DNA from: Hydractinia symbiolongicarpus
Lineage: Eukaryota > Cnidaria > Hydrozoa > Anthoathecata > Hydractiniidae
NCBI RefSeq assembly: GCF_029227915.1
Contig: NC_079876.1
Coordinates: 26,693,828-26,757,827, forward strand
Direction of reading: 5' to 3'
Length of the DNA stretch: 64,000 nt
Shown: positions 33,672-45,722 of the stretch, piece by piece
How the letters are laid out: every line of letters starts with the position of its first letter
Numbering within the stretch: the first letter of the stretch is position 1
Notes under the pieces: model-generated
Told to the model about the DNA's origin: nothing
Databases searched by the model: none
Seen by the model: only the letters and a program-made list of their open reading frames with translations
Position numbers and translations under genes: made by a program

Positions 33672-34866
33672 TAAAATGACTAAAGTGATTCTTGTAACAC
33701 CTTGTAACGCATGGACATGCTGATTGTAACGCCTTGTAACACGTTGTAACGCTTTGTAACCTATTTCCATGCAAAAATGACTGTGAAATTTTTGGAAATG
33801 GCTAGAGTGATTCTTGTAACGCCTTGTAACGCATGGACGTGCTGATTGTAACGCCTTGTAACACGTTGTAACGCTTTGTAACCTATTTCCATGAAAAAAT
33901 GACTGTGAAATTTTTGGAAATGGCTAGAGTGATTCTTGTAACGCCTTGTAACGCATGGACGTGCTGATTGTAACGCCTTGTAACACGTTGTAACGCTTTG
34001 TAACCTATTTCCATGAAAAAATGACTGTGAAATTTTTGGAAATGGCTAGAGTGATTCTTGTAACGCCTTGTCACGCATGGACGTGCTGATTGTAACGCCT
34101 TGTAACACGTTGTAACGCTTTGTAACCTATTTCCATGAGAAAATGACTGTGAAATTTTTGGAAATGGCTAGAGTGATTCTTGTAACGCCTTGTAACGCAT
34201 GGACGTGCTGATTGTAACGCCTTGTAACACGTTGTAACGCTTTGTAACCTATTTCCATGAAAAAATGACTGTGAAATTTTTGGAAATGGCTAGAGTGATT
34301 CTTGTAACGCCTTGTAACGCATGGACGTGCTGATTGTAACGCCTTGTAACACGTTGTAACGCTTTGTAACCTATTTCCATGAAAAAATGACTGTGAAATT
34401 TTTGGAAATGGCTAGAGTGATTCTTGTAACGCCTTGTCACGCATGGACGTGCTGATTGTAACGCCTTGTAACACGTTGTAACGCTTTGTAACCTATTTCC
34501 ATGAAAAAATGACTGTGAAATTTTTGGAAATGGCTAGAGTGATTCTTGTAACGCCTTGTAACGCATGGACGTGCTGATTGTAACGCCTTGTAACACGTTG
34601 TAACGCTTTGTAACCTATTTCCATGAAAAAATGACTGTGAAATTTTTGGAAATGGCTAGAGTGATTCTTGTAACGCCTTGTAACGCATGGACATGCTGAT
34701 TGTAACGCCTTGTAACACGTTGTAACGCTTTGTAACCTATTTCCATGAAAAAATGACTGTGAAATTTTTGGAAATGGCTAGATTGATTCTTGTAACGCCT
34801 GGTAACGCATGGACATGCTGATTGTAACGCCTTGTAACACGTTGTAACGCTTTGTAACCTATTTCT
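33672..34866. repeat. Iteron array 1: about ten 122-bp units
   Basis: Exact 122-bp period: the marker CTGTGAAATT recurs at 33781, 33903, 34025, 34147, 34269, 34391, 34513, 34635 and 34757, with a diverged first unit from 33672. Each unit has six TTGTAAC heptamers. Read on the minus strand as GTTACAA they are spaced 10, 10, 10, 22 and 10 bp. The rest of the unit is AT-rich (AAAATGACTGTG, TTTTTGGAAATGG). Units differ by only a few point changes. The array lies between the small gene and the 3' end of the helicase gene. Proposed role: multimeric binding site or replication origin. Confidence 0.9.
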
Positions 34867-34952
34867 GTAGAGAAAACCGCTTTTCGCATGTCACTTTAGA
34901 AAAGGAGTATGTGGTGGGATATGAGGGAAGGAAAACGCAAAAAAGTTTTTTT

Positions 34953-37900
34953 TTAATTGTCTTCTTCGTCCGAACTAATGCAGATAACATCACAATCGAG
35001 AGAAGTGGTTGAATTATCTGCGGAAAATAGCTCTAATTTTACTGAAGAAATTTCAGGAACACTTTCATCATCTGACACGAGGTCTATAAAAGCAGTACTG
35101 TTATTTGCTGGACAAAACGGCATATATTCTTGCTTAACAGTGGAAACAGGTTTTGTCGACTTAGCATTGATTTCATGTTCTTCTGTTTCTTCTTCTTCCC
35201 TATGACCTTCCTCCTCTTCGTTTGTTTCCTCTTCTTCTTCCTCGTTCTCTTCGCGGTCGTGGCTACTACCTTCTCCTTCGTCTTCGTCTTGCTCAATTAG
35301 TTGTGCCCAATCAGGGTAGAGCTCCTTCATTTCTTTCGTCGGGAAGCAATCGCGGCAGGAGTTTGTAGCAAGCAACCACGTGTCGTAGAACGTGTCACTA
35401 CCCTGCCAGTTGATCCTTTTACGGCGTTTGAATGCTACCAAGGTCTCATCGTTATTAATTAATGGGCAGATTTCCTCCCATGCCCCAGCGGCTATCTCGT
35501 ACATTTTGCGCATATATTCAGCACTGTGTAACTTGTTTTCTATGTCAAACAGTTCATGATCAAAGTTAAGCGCATGGTACAAAATGCCATCCCTATCGTC
35601 GGCCGCAATAATGGCATAGTCGATAGCCTCTTGCGGAACTGCATTCTCAATCTGAACTCGTGTGCTTAGACAACTGCTAGATGCTTCCAATGTTTGCTCT
35701 TCGTCCAAGAAGACCGACGGATCGCAATCAACGTCGTTGTACACAGCGCCTACTTGATTTTTCTTCGCAACATTGGTTTCGCTGGTGAAAAGCGAGATGT
35801 CTTTCAACTGGCTGGCAACGTACACAAATATTTCCATGCAGTGCATTCTCATCCACTCTACGGGAAAAAAGTCATTACTTATTTTTATGCATATTGATTT
35901 ACACCATTGTTATCATTTATTCTCATGAGATACTTACTTGTTATGCTATTGTCCTTCACTCGAAGTGTCTTAGTTTCGAAAACTTCAAGACGACGCAGGA
36001 TAGCCTCACCATCTACACCATTTCCGAAGTCCGGCATTATATTAGTTGTTATAAAAAAACCCGAATTGTATTGAAAACGGGCCGGTTCTTTGTGTTTTTG
36101 CGGGATCATAACCAAGCCGCCTATAAGAGAAAGTGGTATCCCATCTGCACATTGCCACATTTTATTCAAAGTAAATGTTCATGTACTGCATCGACATCGA
36201 CTTACCTTGCAATATTCTTTTTGCATCTTCACAACATAGACTGTCGCTAGTCCATTCATCCATAAATACGACTTGTGTATTTCTATTTATCAGGTGGCCT
36301 GAGAATCGACCATCCCGAACCACGCCAGCAATGTACATTTCTGGAATAATGCCTAAAAGGACAAATGTATGTCAGTAAGTGCCGTCTAAAAGTCAGAAGT
36401 TTTCACGAACTTTATTTAATTACCTTGAAATGGAGCAAACCAACTAGTCTTTCCACTATCAGGAGGACCTACCAGCAACAATTTCTTTTCTTTCATGGGA
36501 TACTGACCGGCGAGCAAAATTTGGTACCATTTTTGATAAAAACGCAACCGCACATTTCTATCTGGGAAACTATTTTCGACACCTACAAATGTAGTTCAGT
36601 GCACCTTTTTTAGAACTACGTTACAACAAGTTACAATACGTTACAACACGTTAAAAGAAAAAGAGCCAACATTTTCACTGACAATGCGTTACAACAAGTT
36701 ACAATACGTTACATCACGTTACAACTACCACCTTGATATGTTACAACACGTTAAAAGATAAAAAAAAACATTTTCTTCATTGACAATGCGTTACAACAAG
36801 TTACAATACGTTACAACACGTTACAACTACCACCTTGATATGTTACAACGCGTTAAAAGATAAAAAAAAACATTTTCTTCACTGACAATGCGTTACAACA
36901 AGTTACAATACGTTACAACACGTTACAACTACCACCTTGATATGTTACAACGCGTTAAAAGATAAAAAAAAACATTTTCTTCACTGACAATGCGTTACAA
37001 CAAGTTACAATACGTTACAACACGTTACAACTACCACCTTGATATGTTACAACGCGTTAAAAGATAAAAAAAAACATTTTTTTTACTGACAATGCGTTAC
37101 AACAAGTTACAATACGTTACAACACGTTACAACTACCACCTTGATATGTTACAACGCGTTAAAAGATAAAAAAAAACATTTTCTTCACTGACAATGCGTT
37201 ACAACAAGTTACAATACGTTACAACACGTTACAACTACCACCTTGATATGGTACAACGCGTTAAAAGATAAAAAAAAAACATTTTTTTCACTGACAATGC
37301 GTTACAACAAGTTACAATACGTTACAACACGTTACAACTACCACCTTGATATGGTACAACGCGTTAAAAGATAAAAAAAAAACATTTTTTTTACTGACAA
37401 TGCGTTACAACAAGTTACAATACGTTACAACACGTTACAACTACCACCTTGATATGTTACAACGCGTTAAAAGATAAAAAAAAACATTTTCTTCACTGAC
37501 AATGCGTTACAACAAGTTACAATACGTTACAACACGTTACAACTACCACCTTGATATGTTACAACGCGTTAAAAGATAAAAAAAACATTTTCTTCACTGA
37601 CAATGCGTTACAACAAGTTACAATACGTTACAACACGTTACAACTACCACCTTGATATGTTACAACGCGTTAAAAGATAAAAAAAAACATTTTTTTCACT
37701 GACAATGCGTTACAACAAGTTACAATACGTTACAACACGTTACAACTACCACCTTGATATGTTACAACGCGTTAAAAGATAAAAAAAAACATTTTCTTAA
37801 CGCGTTAAAAGAAAAGTAAAAACAATTACCTTCTATAAATGGCTTTGGTTCGGGATTTTTTCCCTCACGATGAAAGTACCGTACGAATGCTCGGGGAGAT

Positions 37901-38990
37901 CCCTTTAAATTTGGCTTGACATCGAAACATTTTTTGGCGATGTTATAACAAACTCCATTTGGCAAGCATTCAATGTAATTGTAATCCAGAGTTATTTGAT
38001 CAATTATTTGACACTCGCCGTCCGACAGCAAAAATACCAACTCTCGTAAATTTGGCGTAATTTCGTTGGCGATTGCTTTGTTTTTCAACGAGCGATAGAG
38101 ATAGCTTTTCACCGAACAACAGTAAACGTATGTGTATCTGCTTTCTCCTATTTTTTTGTATACACCTCCATTGCACAGTCCAAAGCTATTCCTCTCCATC
38201 ATCCTTCGAACTATATCCACGGATTGACAAAGTTTGTTAGTTGGCTTAACGGGAATAGTTACTTCTGTGCCTATGCGTGTAACAATGTAAAAACATGTTT
38301 TAACTTCTACAAAAAACTTAGTCTTATTATTGGAGAAGTAAGTAAATTTGTTCGTGGCAACTTACCTTCCGATTTATCAATTACTTTTAAATCAAGCGAT
38401 GTAAATCTGATTTCGGATAAACCACGAATTACATCTTGATATACCTCTTTATCAATATTTTTTGTTAGAATTAACTGACAGGGTTTCATCGAGTACTGTT
38501 CGCTTTCCATTACAGCAACGTGGTCAAGTTGAACACCTTCATCTCTAGCTGCACTCCTAATCATTGTGCGATGGGATATCTCAACTATCCGTTTTGCTTC
38601 TTCCCTATTGTGGTCTTTCAAGACTTGGTATAACGATCCTGAGAATGCTTGCAATGCACTGGTTTTGCCTACAAATATCAAATGTGGCGTAAAATATTCG
38701 AAAAACATTGACAGTATTTCAAGTACTAAAAGGTTCAAGTATTTACCTCTTGTCTGTATAGCATTGCACGTTGTTAAATTCAACCCGGCTTGCATAAAAG
38801 ACTTCGACAAATTTGTTTCAAATTGACTTAAGGTACAGTTTGGCAAGTCGCACGCGATCCAGAAAGAAATGCCAGGAAATGTTTCAGGCGCATTTGCGCC
38901 GTTTCTGTTATCACCTTCACTGCTAGAGTCGGCTCCTTCTTCTTCCTCCCCTTCATTCCTCATCGACTTTCTCTTACGAGGTCTGGCCAT
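34953..38990 (-). CDS. Superfamily 3 helicase replication protein, seven exons
   Basis: Exons (minus): 38990-38747, 38668-38366, 38270-37830, 36582-36424, 36352-36206, 36144-35938, 35857-34953. Every intron is GT-AG and phase 1, giving 801 aa without a stop. An in-frame upstream ATG at 39206 would add 72 residues. N-terminus: basic MARPRKRKSMRN plus an acidic stretch. Residues 82-329: no recognised fold, possibly origin binding; no HUH motif. SF3 core: Walker A GPPDSGKTS (368-376), Walker B VVFMDEW (410-416), motif C FFITTN (461-466), then AILRRLEVF (Arg 482/483). This is the order seen in parvovirus NS1 and papillomavirus E1 helicases. The C-terminus has a strongly acidic tract (about 690-729) and two SUMO-interaction-like motifs, FIDLVSDDE (757-765) and VICISSDEE (791-799). 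Intron 3 contains iteron array 2. Likely a hexameric origin-unwinding helicase. Confidence 0.82.
36618..37800. repeat. Iteron array 2: about eleven 102-bp units inside helicase intron 3
   Basis: The marker ACAATGCGTT recurs at 36681, 36783, 36885, 36987, 37089 and on to about 37700, a 102-bp period (101-103). On the plus strand each unit has GTTACAA four times at 10-bp spacing, then after 22 bp GTTACAA again, then at 10 bp GTTAAAA, a degenerate sixth site. The remainder is an A-rich run followed by CATTTTCTTCACTGAC. The layout is that of array 1 in opposite chromosomal orientation, although the sequence between heptamers differs. It lies wholly within the 1247-nt intron 37829-36583. Confidence 0.9.
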
Positions 38991-39262
38991 ATAGGTAATA
39001 CAAGAAAAAAAACAGGATACTTGTTCGTTGCTAAGCAATATGTTCTCCATCTGCATTCTCTTGCCCCAAATGACCTCGCGGGCATCAACATCACTTCCCC
39101 ACATCGCACGAACGGCTACTACCTGATATTTTCTTATTACCGGTTGGACGATGCATGCCTTCAGGGCGCGTTTCAAAACTTCACTTCGCAGTTGCCTGTT
39201 AGCCATGTTCTGCTAAGTAATACAAACGAATGCTGTAGCGGAACAAAAATAATCTCCTATGG

Positions 39263-39371
<109 letters not shown>

Positions 39372-42365
39372 TTACGGATTTGAACGTTTTGCTCGAATAT
39401 CTAAACATTTTACGATCCCACATTGTTTATTTCGTTTCTATATTTTACCCGTGAGTTTCCCAAAACAATGACTCAAACGAACCAATTTTGTTTTCCTATA
39501 TCATTACGCTGGATAGTTAATAAAAACTGTTCCAGGTCAAACCTTGTTTCAGGGAATAGTTTTATTTTGTCTTTTGCAGTGTTTGATTATCAAATCCTAG
39601 CTTATTTATAATTTTTGGATGCTGTATTTAAAAAATTGTTAAATTTAGCACCATTGCTTTGCAATGAAATATATAAATAATGTATTGTTAGCTGATCTTG
39701 TTTTTAACTTGTTTCTACTTCTTGTTTTGATCTGTGTTCATCTACTTTAACTTAATTTACCCAATTTTCACAGTTAAGGCAACGCTATTAGCACCAGGGG
39801 ATATTTTACCAATATCTAATGTCATTTTTTGTTTACGTGAAACTTAGGTTTCTTGCTGTCCTTTTAAGCTTGTCGTGTGGGTAAAGTTTCCTTGTCTGGT
39901 ATCCCTTTGTTATTAAGTTAAAAAAATTTATTGCTGATCCTTGTATTATTTAATAGTAGCGCGTTTTCTATAATTTTAAACAGGGATGCAAATAACACAC
40001 ATATTGAAGTGACTTTACTAGCATAAACATCTTTTTAATCAAGTAAACTGACACCATTTTTCTGCATTTAACAATATTTTTATCATTATTGCAATGATTT
40101 TTTTTCACGCCTTTTGCACATTAATCCCGCAGTTTAAACTGAGATTAACAACTTTACCCATAGACTATTATGTTAATTTTCGTTACTATGTTCTCTAAAT
40201 ACACTTTTCTTTCTCTAAATAATAATTTCTATTTGCCGAAGATTAAAATTTGCTCCCTGCATTGTTGAAGTTATTCTCCCTTAGGTCCTGAAAATAAATC
40301 GTAAACGATCGTTTTCGAACGATCGCTTTTCGAGTGTCTTGTTGCAATTTCCTCCCTGTTTTTTATTTTCTTTTTGTTTGCGGATTGTCCTTTAAGACCA
40401 AATATTTATCGTCCTTTGCGACTGCTTTTGACTTAAAATGATTATTTTATTGTAGATACGTGTATATGTTATTAGCTTAGAAATATTTTTTCACTTGATA
40501 ATGAACACTGTTACAAAAAACTTCGTGCACTATGAAATTGTTAAATAAAGTGTATTGGTGTTAATAAATTACCACATCATAAATTTTTAATAAAGAGAAA
40601 CATATTCACGAAATGTTCATATTAAAATTAAAAAAAGGAAGAAATTTTGTTAAAAACGAATGCTATTGTAAACGAGCCTTTACAGATTCCATAGACGAAT
40701 ATGATTACTCTGAAAATGCATAAAACATAAATAAAGAGGACACCAAAGTGCAACATATGTCATTCCCTTAGAGTAAAAAATGTTTTTATCAGTCCTAAAA
40801 ATATGCATGTACCTTACAGAACCTCCCCATCCATGTTCAATTCGTGTTGTGTTTTCAGAATTTTTAAAATGTTTTTCATCCTACGAATTTATGTATATTG
40901 AATGGTGAACAAATTTCTGGTTTCAATAAGTCGAAACATTGAAAATAACAATATGAAAAGTAACCGCGATGCATATTTATTACTTTTTATATTTAGTGGG
41001 AAAAGTGTAATGCATGTATAATTACTTCATTATAATTTAATAACCATGTGAGGTATGACAAATACCTTGTTGGTTTTTTTTCCATAAACTTGTTATCCAA
41101 TCCTCTTTAAACTTCTAGCAATAAGATTTGCTGCAAGCTAAATCCATCATTATTGATACTCCAACGCAATGGATAGTATATAGTGTGTTCAAATTATGCA
41201 CAAAAAACCATTAAATCTGTTTTCCATTCATATTAACTTTCGATTTTCAAAACAATTTGTTTTGGAATTTGTAGACGCATCCTTAAATATCTTCTGATAC
41301 CACAAAAATTAATATTTTCTTTTGTTTTACAAATGATTGGGTGTCTCTTTTAGTTGAGTGCATACGTCACAATTTTTAACAAATTTTACCTAAAAAGACC
41401 GGTTCGGAAAACATTTCACCAACTAAAGCGACCCTCTTGTAGGAATATGTTACAAATAAAATAATAATAAAAATAAATACAATTCACACAATACAGTGCA
41501 TACCAAACAGATAAATATAAAACATATCTCATATATTAATTCCCTTGCGTGAGTAAAACTGTGAGTCCACAAACACGGAAATCACGGGTCACTTTCTCAT
41601 GACGTGGCTGTACGCTAAAATTTAACTAAAAAAGTTAGGGATGTACTTCATAGAAATTGCACATAAGGTGTAAATGTATAACCCGCAGCTAATAACGATA
41701 TAAATATATACACCCTTATGCCAAAAAATGAGCATACATATAGGTATCGCTACATATGACAAAGCATAGGGATTGTTAAACGAAGTTCCTAGCATAAAAC
41801 GGAAATTGTGTTTACGAAAAAGATGGCTGTTCTTTTTGAGTATTCTCTACTCTTTCCTTCAAATTAATCTTTAAAAAAACATTTGAATAAGAGCATGGTT
41901 TTATAAATTAATCATAAGGTTTCTGTAAGGTTTTTATGTTTTTTTTCAGTTTTAACATTATTAATGCGAGACATGTTTGTTAGGTAGCATCATAAAATGC
42001 CAACCACTAACAACAACTAGCTAGCTAGCTAGGAATTTATATATGTGTAGACATGTTCTTTATACTTAGCTAAGTCTCCAGTTTATGTTTAAGTGACCAG
42101 CTATTAGCTGCTGTAGCTAGCTAATGTTAGCTTTAAACTAAAGATTCCCAGTAGCTACCTACCTAGCTAGCTAACCTGTGAGTTTTATGTTGCTTTTACA
42201 TGTAGTTAGCTAACTGAAGTTATCTTTGTGATCTTTGCTAGGATATTCCTAACTTATTTGACTTGACCTTTTAAGTTTAAATTAGAAGATATAACAAGCC
42301 ACAACACCTTTTAAGAAATTATTACATAATATTTAAGGATATTCTTTTTTATGCAAATATATATA
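39372..42365. other. Long non-coding stretch between the novel element and duplication copy 2
   Basis: Three kb of AT-rich sequence without credible open frames, RNA genes or transposon domains. Runs of GCTAGCTAGCT occur near 42017-42029, 42115 and 42165, as at several other places in the window. Confidence 0.5.
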
Positions 42366-42962
42366 ACTAGTCGATAAGGCCCGTGGAAAAATCCACTTAG
42401 GCAGGATAACAGAGAAAAATAACCGTCATTTAAATTTTGATGACGTCAGCAGAGACATGTCAGAACACAAAACTTTTTTTTTAGAAATGTGTATGCCTGT
42501 TGCTTTCATCGTATAGATCTTGAAACGCTGATCAAGAAAGTGTATAGGATCGTGTATTTTTGACAAACGGTTGCAGAGATATTAAGATTTGAATGTTTTT
42601 TGATGACGTCATCAACCCCTCCATTCCGAAACGGATTTGGGGACCCAGGTTTGGGAAACTTACCCAAATTGGTCCTAGGTGGTCCCTAGTTACCCAGGCG
42701 GTGAAAAATCATTGACGTCACCAATTCGTTTCCAAGTTATTTGGCCTCAAAGTTTTAGGTGCACTGTAATGGCTTCACTAATTTAAAGATATTGACGTTA
42801 AAATAGTGTTTTTGACGTTGCGCCGTAACGTCAGAAAATTTAACACATTAGACATGCATTTTTCGGTTACTTCAAAGAAAATTTTGGTAAGATCAAAGGA
42901 AAATGAACACATCCACTTTGCCTGTCACAGAGACACGGAACTGGCGTATTATTATAATAGAT
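42366..42962. repeat. Repeat-like segment with three CRE-type TGACGTCA sites
   Basis: This segment differs from its surroundings: less AT-rich, beginning near ATAAGGCCCGTGGAAAAATC and ending near GGCGTATTATTATAATAG. It contains the palindrome TGACGTCA at 42441, 42604 and 42713 and several one-mismatch forms (TTGACGTTA, GTAACGTCAG). It looks like a dispersed non-coding repeat, but no second copy is in this window, so the call is from texture only. Confidence 0.3.
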
Positions 42963-43098
42963 GTATTTTTTCACAATTTGTGTAACTAAACTTAGATTGG
43001 TTGCATGCAATAAGACAAAAGCATTTTTATTTAACATGTAGTAATTCAGGTAGCTTAATTGTGCTGATTTTTATTGTTCTAGATCTTCTGACTTAAAT

Positions 43099-43479
43099 GT
43101 GTGGTAATAAATAGTCGCGATTCTTTTCTATGTGTTGTAGTTCCTTACTTTCATTTCGCAGATCTATTTCTTCTACCTCTCCCACATTAGCAATGAATTC
43201 ACTTTTCTTTTATTTGACACTTTGTCCAGAAGTGTTGGTCACCGGTATGGATATCGATTTAATAACATTATCAAATTTAAGGTTACATTTTTCCACGTCT
43301 TCATGAAGAAATACATCATCGTTCTTAATAATATACGATTTCTCATTTTGTAAACGCTTGACATTAAACATTTTTCTTTTTACATATTTGGTTGTGATGT
43401 CCGGTATAATTGTTGACTTAGCAATTTTCACGTACGCTGTTGTCGAAGAAACTGATTCTTTATAACATTTAATTGTTGG
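43099..43479 (-). pseudogene. Ty3/gypsy protease-RT linker fragment, copy 2
   Basis: Minus strand KIAKSTIIPDITTKYVKRK and FDNVIKSISIPVTNTSGQ as in copy 1. RT, RNase H and integrase are absent because the duplication begins here. Confidence 0.75.
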
Positions 43480-45035
43480 TCAGCCCCGTCAGGTAGCTGA
43501 TCTTTCATTTCAGTTTGCCTTTTTGTGTTCGTGTGTTATTTTGTCCGTCCCTAGTCAGCTTCCCGACCACCTTATTACCGCCTACTTAATCCAAAAGCCG
43601 TTTTCCACTCATCAACCAATCAGGAGGCACGAATCATGAGTTTCCAGAACCAAACGACATTTTAAAAGAAATAAACTGATCTGATCAGATCTGAAATACA
43701 GCTAAAATATAAATTAAAACAAATATATTTCCGGTTTTGGCTGTCTGACTGGTAGTTACGTCTCCGTACACTGAAGATCTCACTGGTTTTATTGATCGTT
43801 GACCATTTTCAAGGCAAGTTATTCTACTTATCTATTTATTGTTTTATAGCTAGCTAGCTATTAGGTAACTGCCGTTAATGCATTTAAGTATTCCCAAACC
43901 TCAATAGGTTTCTAATTTTTGCCAGTCGCACTGCATAGCTTATTAGCTACCTAGCTAATTAATTTCTGTCAAAAATTGGGAAATTGGCCTTTGGCGAAAA
44001 TAATTCCATTTTTAAGATTTTAAAGTTTTGCATTTGTGATTATTTTATTTTATTTTGTGAAAATGTTTTCAAAGTGTCGATTCGACGTTAGGGGGGTGGG
44101 CTTGGTTCTTTTCGACGTTAATATCCATGGTAGAACAAAAATATCGCTTTGGGCCCAGATACAGGAGAGATATATTTGATAAAACGATCGTATTTTACAG
44201 TGCCCGGATCTTGTCTGTTTACAAACGGAAGAGAGGGGGACCTTCCATGTAGCATCAAACAAACTACATTTGGTCAGAATGTACTTCCGTCATCATGATG
44301 GCAGAGCGTACTGCGATTGAAACATCATGACTAAACCTACCTCTTTTGCAACTGCCACGGCCTGATACTACTGAAAGGGGGTGGGGGTTTTCAAAGTAAC
44401 GTCGAATCAACGCTTAGTTTGGCAATGTGAGCATATGGATGCCTACCCTAAACGAAGATGGCAAATTTTTTTGCACGCCCACCACATTTTCATTATGCAT
44501 AAATGACACGAACTGAACATTTTATTGATGTCGGCTTTAGCAGTTAGGACAGTACGTCATTAACTAGCTAAATTTCAGTTAATGTTGCCATAGATGTAAA
44601 AATTGCATAATATTGCACAATATATATATATATTCACGCTGAAATAACTGGGCATGTTTCCTGCAATTACAGCAGGAATAAATTGTGGAGGATTTTGCAA
44701 CTTTAGAATCTAAAAGTTACCGATCCGCAAAAATTAATTTCTGTCAAAAATTTAAAAATTGGCCTTTGGCGAAAATAATTCCATTTTTAAGATTTTAAAT
44801 ATTATTTGCCAATTTCGAGTTTTTGTCCCAATTTACAAAAAGACTTTCAAAGATGGTGGATATTTCAAAAACACAGTTTTTTATAGCTGATTTAAAATTT
44901 TGGTACTGGACCGTAGAATTTATCGGTAAAAATACATTATCAGCCATCAGACTTTTTGTCTGCCATATTCAAAATAATGAAGTTCTTGGTGAAAATCTGC
45001 TTCGCTCCTAATGCAATGTATAATGCGTGTAAATC

Positions 45036-45163
45036 ATATTGAAGAAGAACTACTACACTAACATACTGCCAAGCAGTGAGCAGGATTCGATCCGCGGTCC
45101 GCAGAACTGGGAGCCGCTTGGCAGTATGTTAGCGATGAACAAAGTAGTTCTTCTTCAATACAT
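45036..45163. repeat. Strong foldback with tRNA T-arm-like core
   Basis: ATTGAAGAAGAACTAC and CTAACATACTGCCAAGC on the left are perfectly complementary to GCTTGGCAGTATGTTAG and GTAGTTCTTCTTCAAT on the right. The central loop contains GGATTCGATCC, like a tRNA T-arm/B box, but no full cloverleaf can be drawn. Copy 1 keeps only the right arm (near 13100), so this belongs to an insertion or rearrangement in copy 2. Confidence 0.65.
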
Positions 45164-45722
45164 TTTTTTCTTTAATACGGTCTTGATATATTTAGTAGCA
45201 TTATCCTCATAATTTAATTTATGGGGCATTAATTTGGATTGTGAAATCGAAAATGGAGCTTTTGATGGTCCCTAATTTTCGCAAATTTTCCTTCTTGCAA
45301 AAGTTTCTTCCCTTTGTTTACAAAATATTGTTTAATTTTTTTTTCTTCTTTTCTTATAGGTCAAGCAAAAGAACAACGGTTTACTTGGTTACTTGTTTAC
45401 ACGCGTTTACTTTGTTACTATTTAATCTCTTGTCAGACTTGGACACTACCTTGATCTTACAATATACTTTTACATATATATAACTTATAGAATAGATTTT
45501 TTTTACAATAAAAAATAATATATATAAAAAAAATATAGCTAGCTATATAATTTTACTGTTCTACTTTGTTGTATTTTTACGATGTAGGCATATCGCATTG
45601 CTATTGGTACTTTCGGTTTAACCACTCAACTCAGTTCAGAACTATACTGTTTCTGAAGAAATTTTCTCGCTCTATTTAAAGCCAGCTCCATTCTGTTCAA
45701 TTTTTGTGTAAATATTACTTTG

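Noticed and set aside
33579-34440. Repeated 63-aa minus-strand frames with ALQRVTRRYNQHVHALQG
   Set aside because: They come from array 1 units; the same frame repeats with the 122-bp period and there is no start context or independent support.
33672-34866. CRISPR-like look of array 1 (and array 2)
   Set aside because: Whole units repeat with no unique spacers, unit length is 122 or 102 bp, there are no cas genes, and the DNA is eukaryotic. They fit iterons or satellite.
34953-38990. Endogenous parvovirus NS1
   Set aside because: The SF3 motifs fit the superfamily, but there is no HUH endonuclease motif, no capsid gene and no hairpin termini. The gene is spliced and linked to a tyrosine recombinase and iterons.
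42017-42170. GCTAGCTAGCT clusters as a named repeat or regulatory element
   Set aside because: The short palindromic motif is scattered at about ten places in the window (near 6590, 12487, 13503, 24307, 42019, 43849, 45537, 58465 and 58923) with no consistent flanks.
45058-45132. tRNA gene
   Set aside because: Only a T-arm-like GGATTCGATCC; acceptor, D and anticodon arms do not fold and the flanks form a simple foldback.
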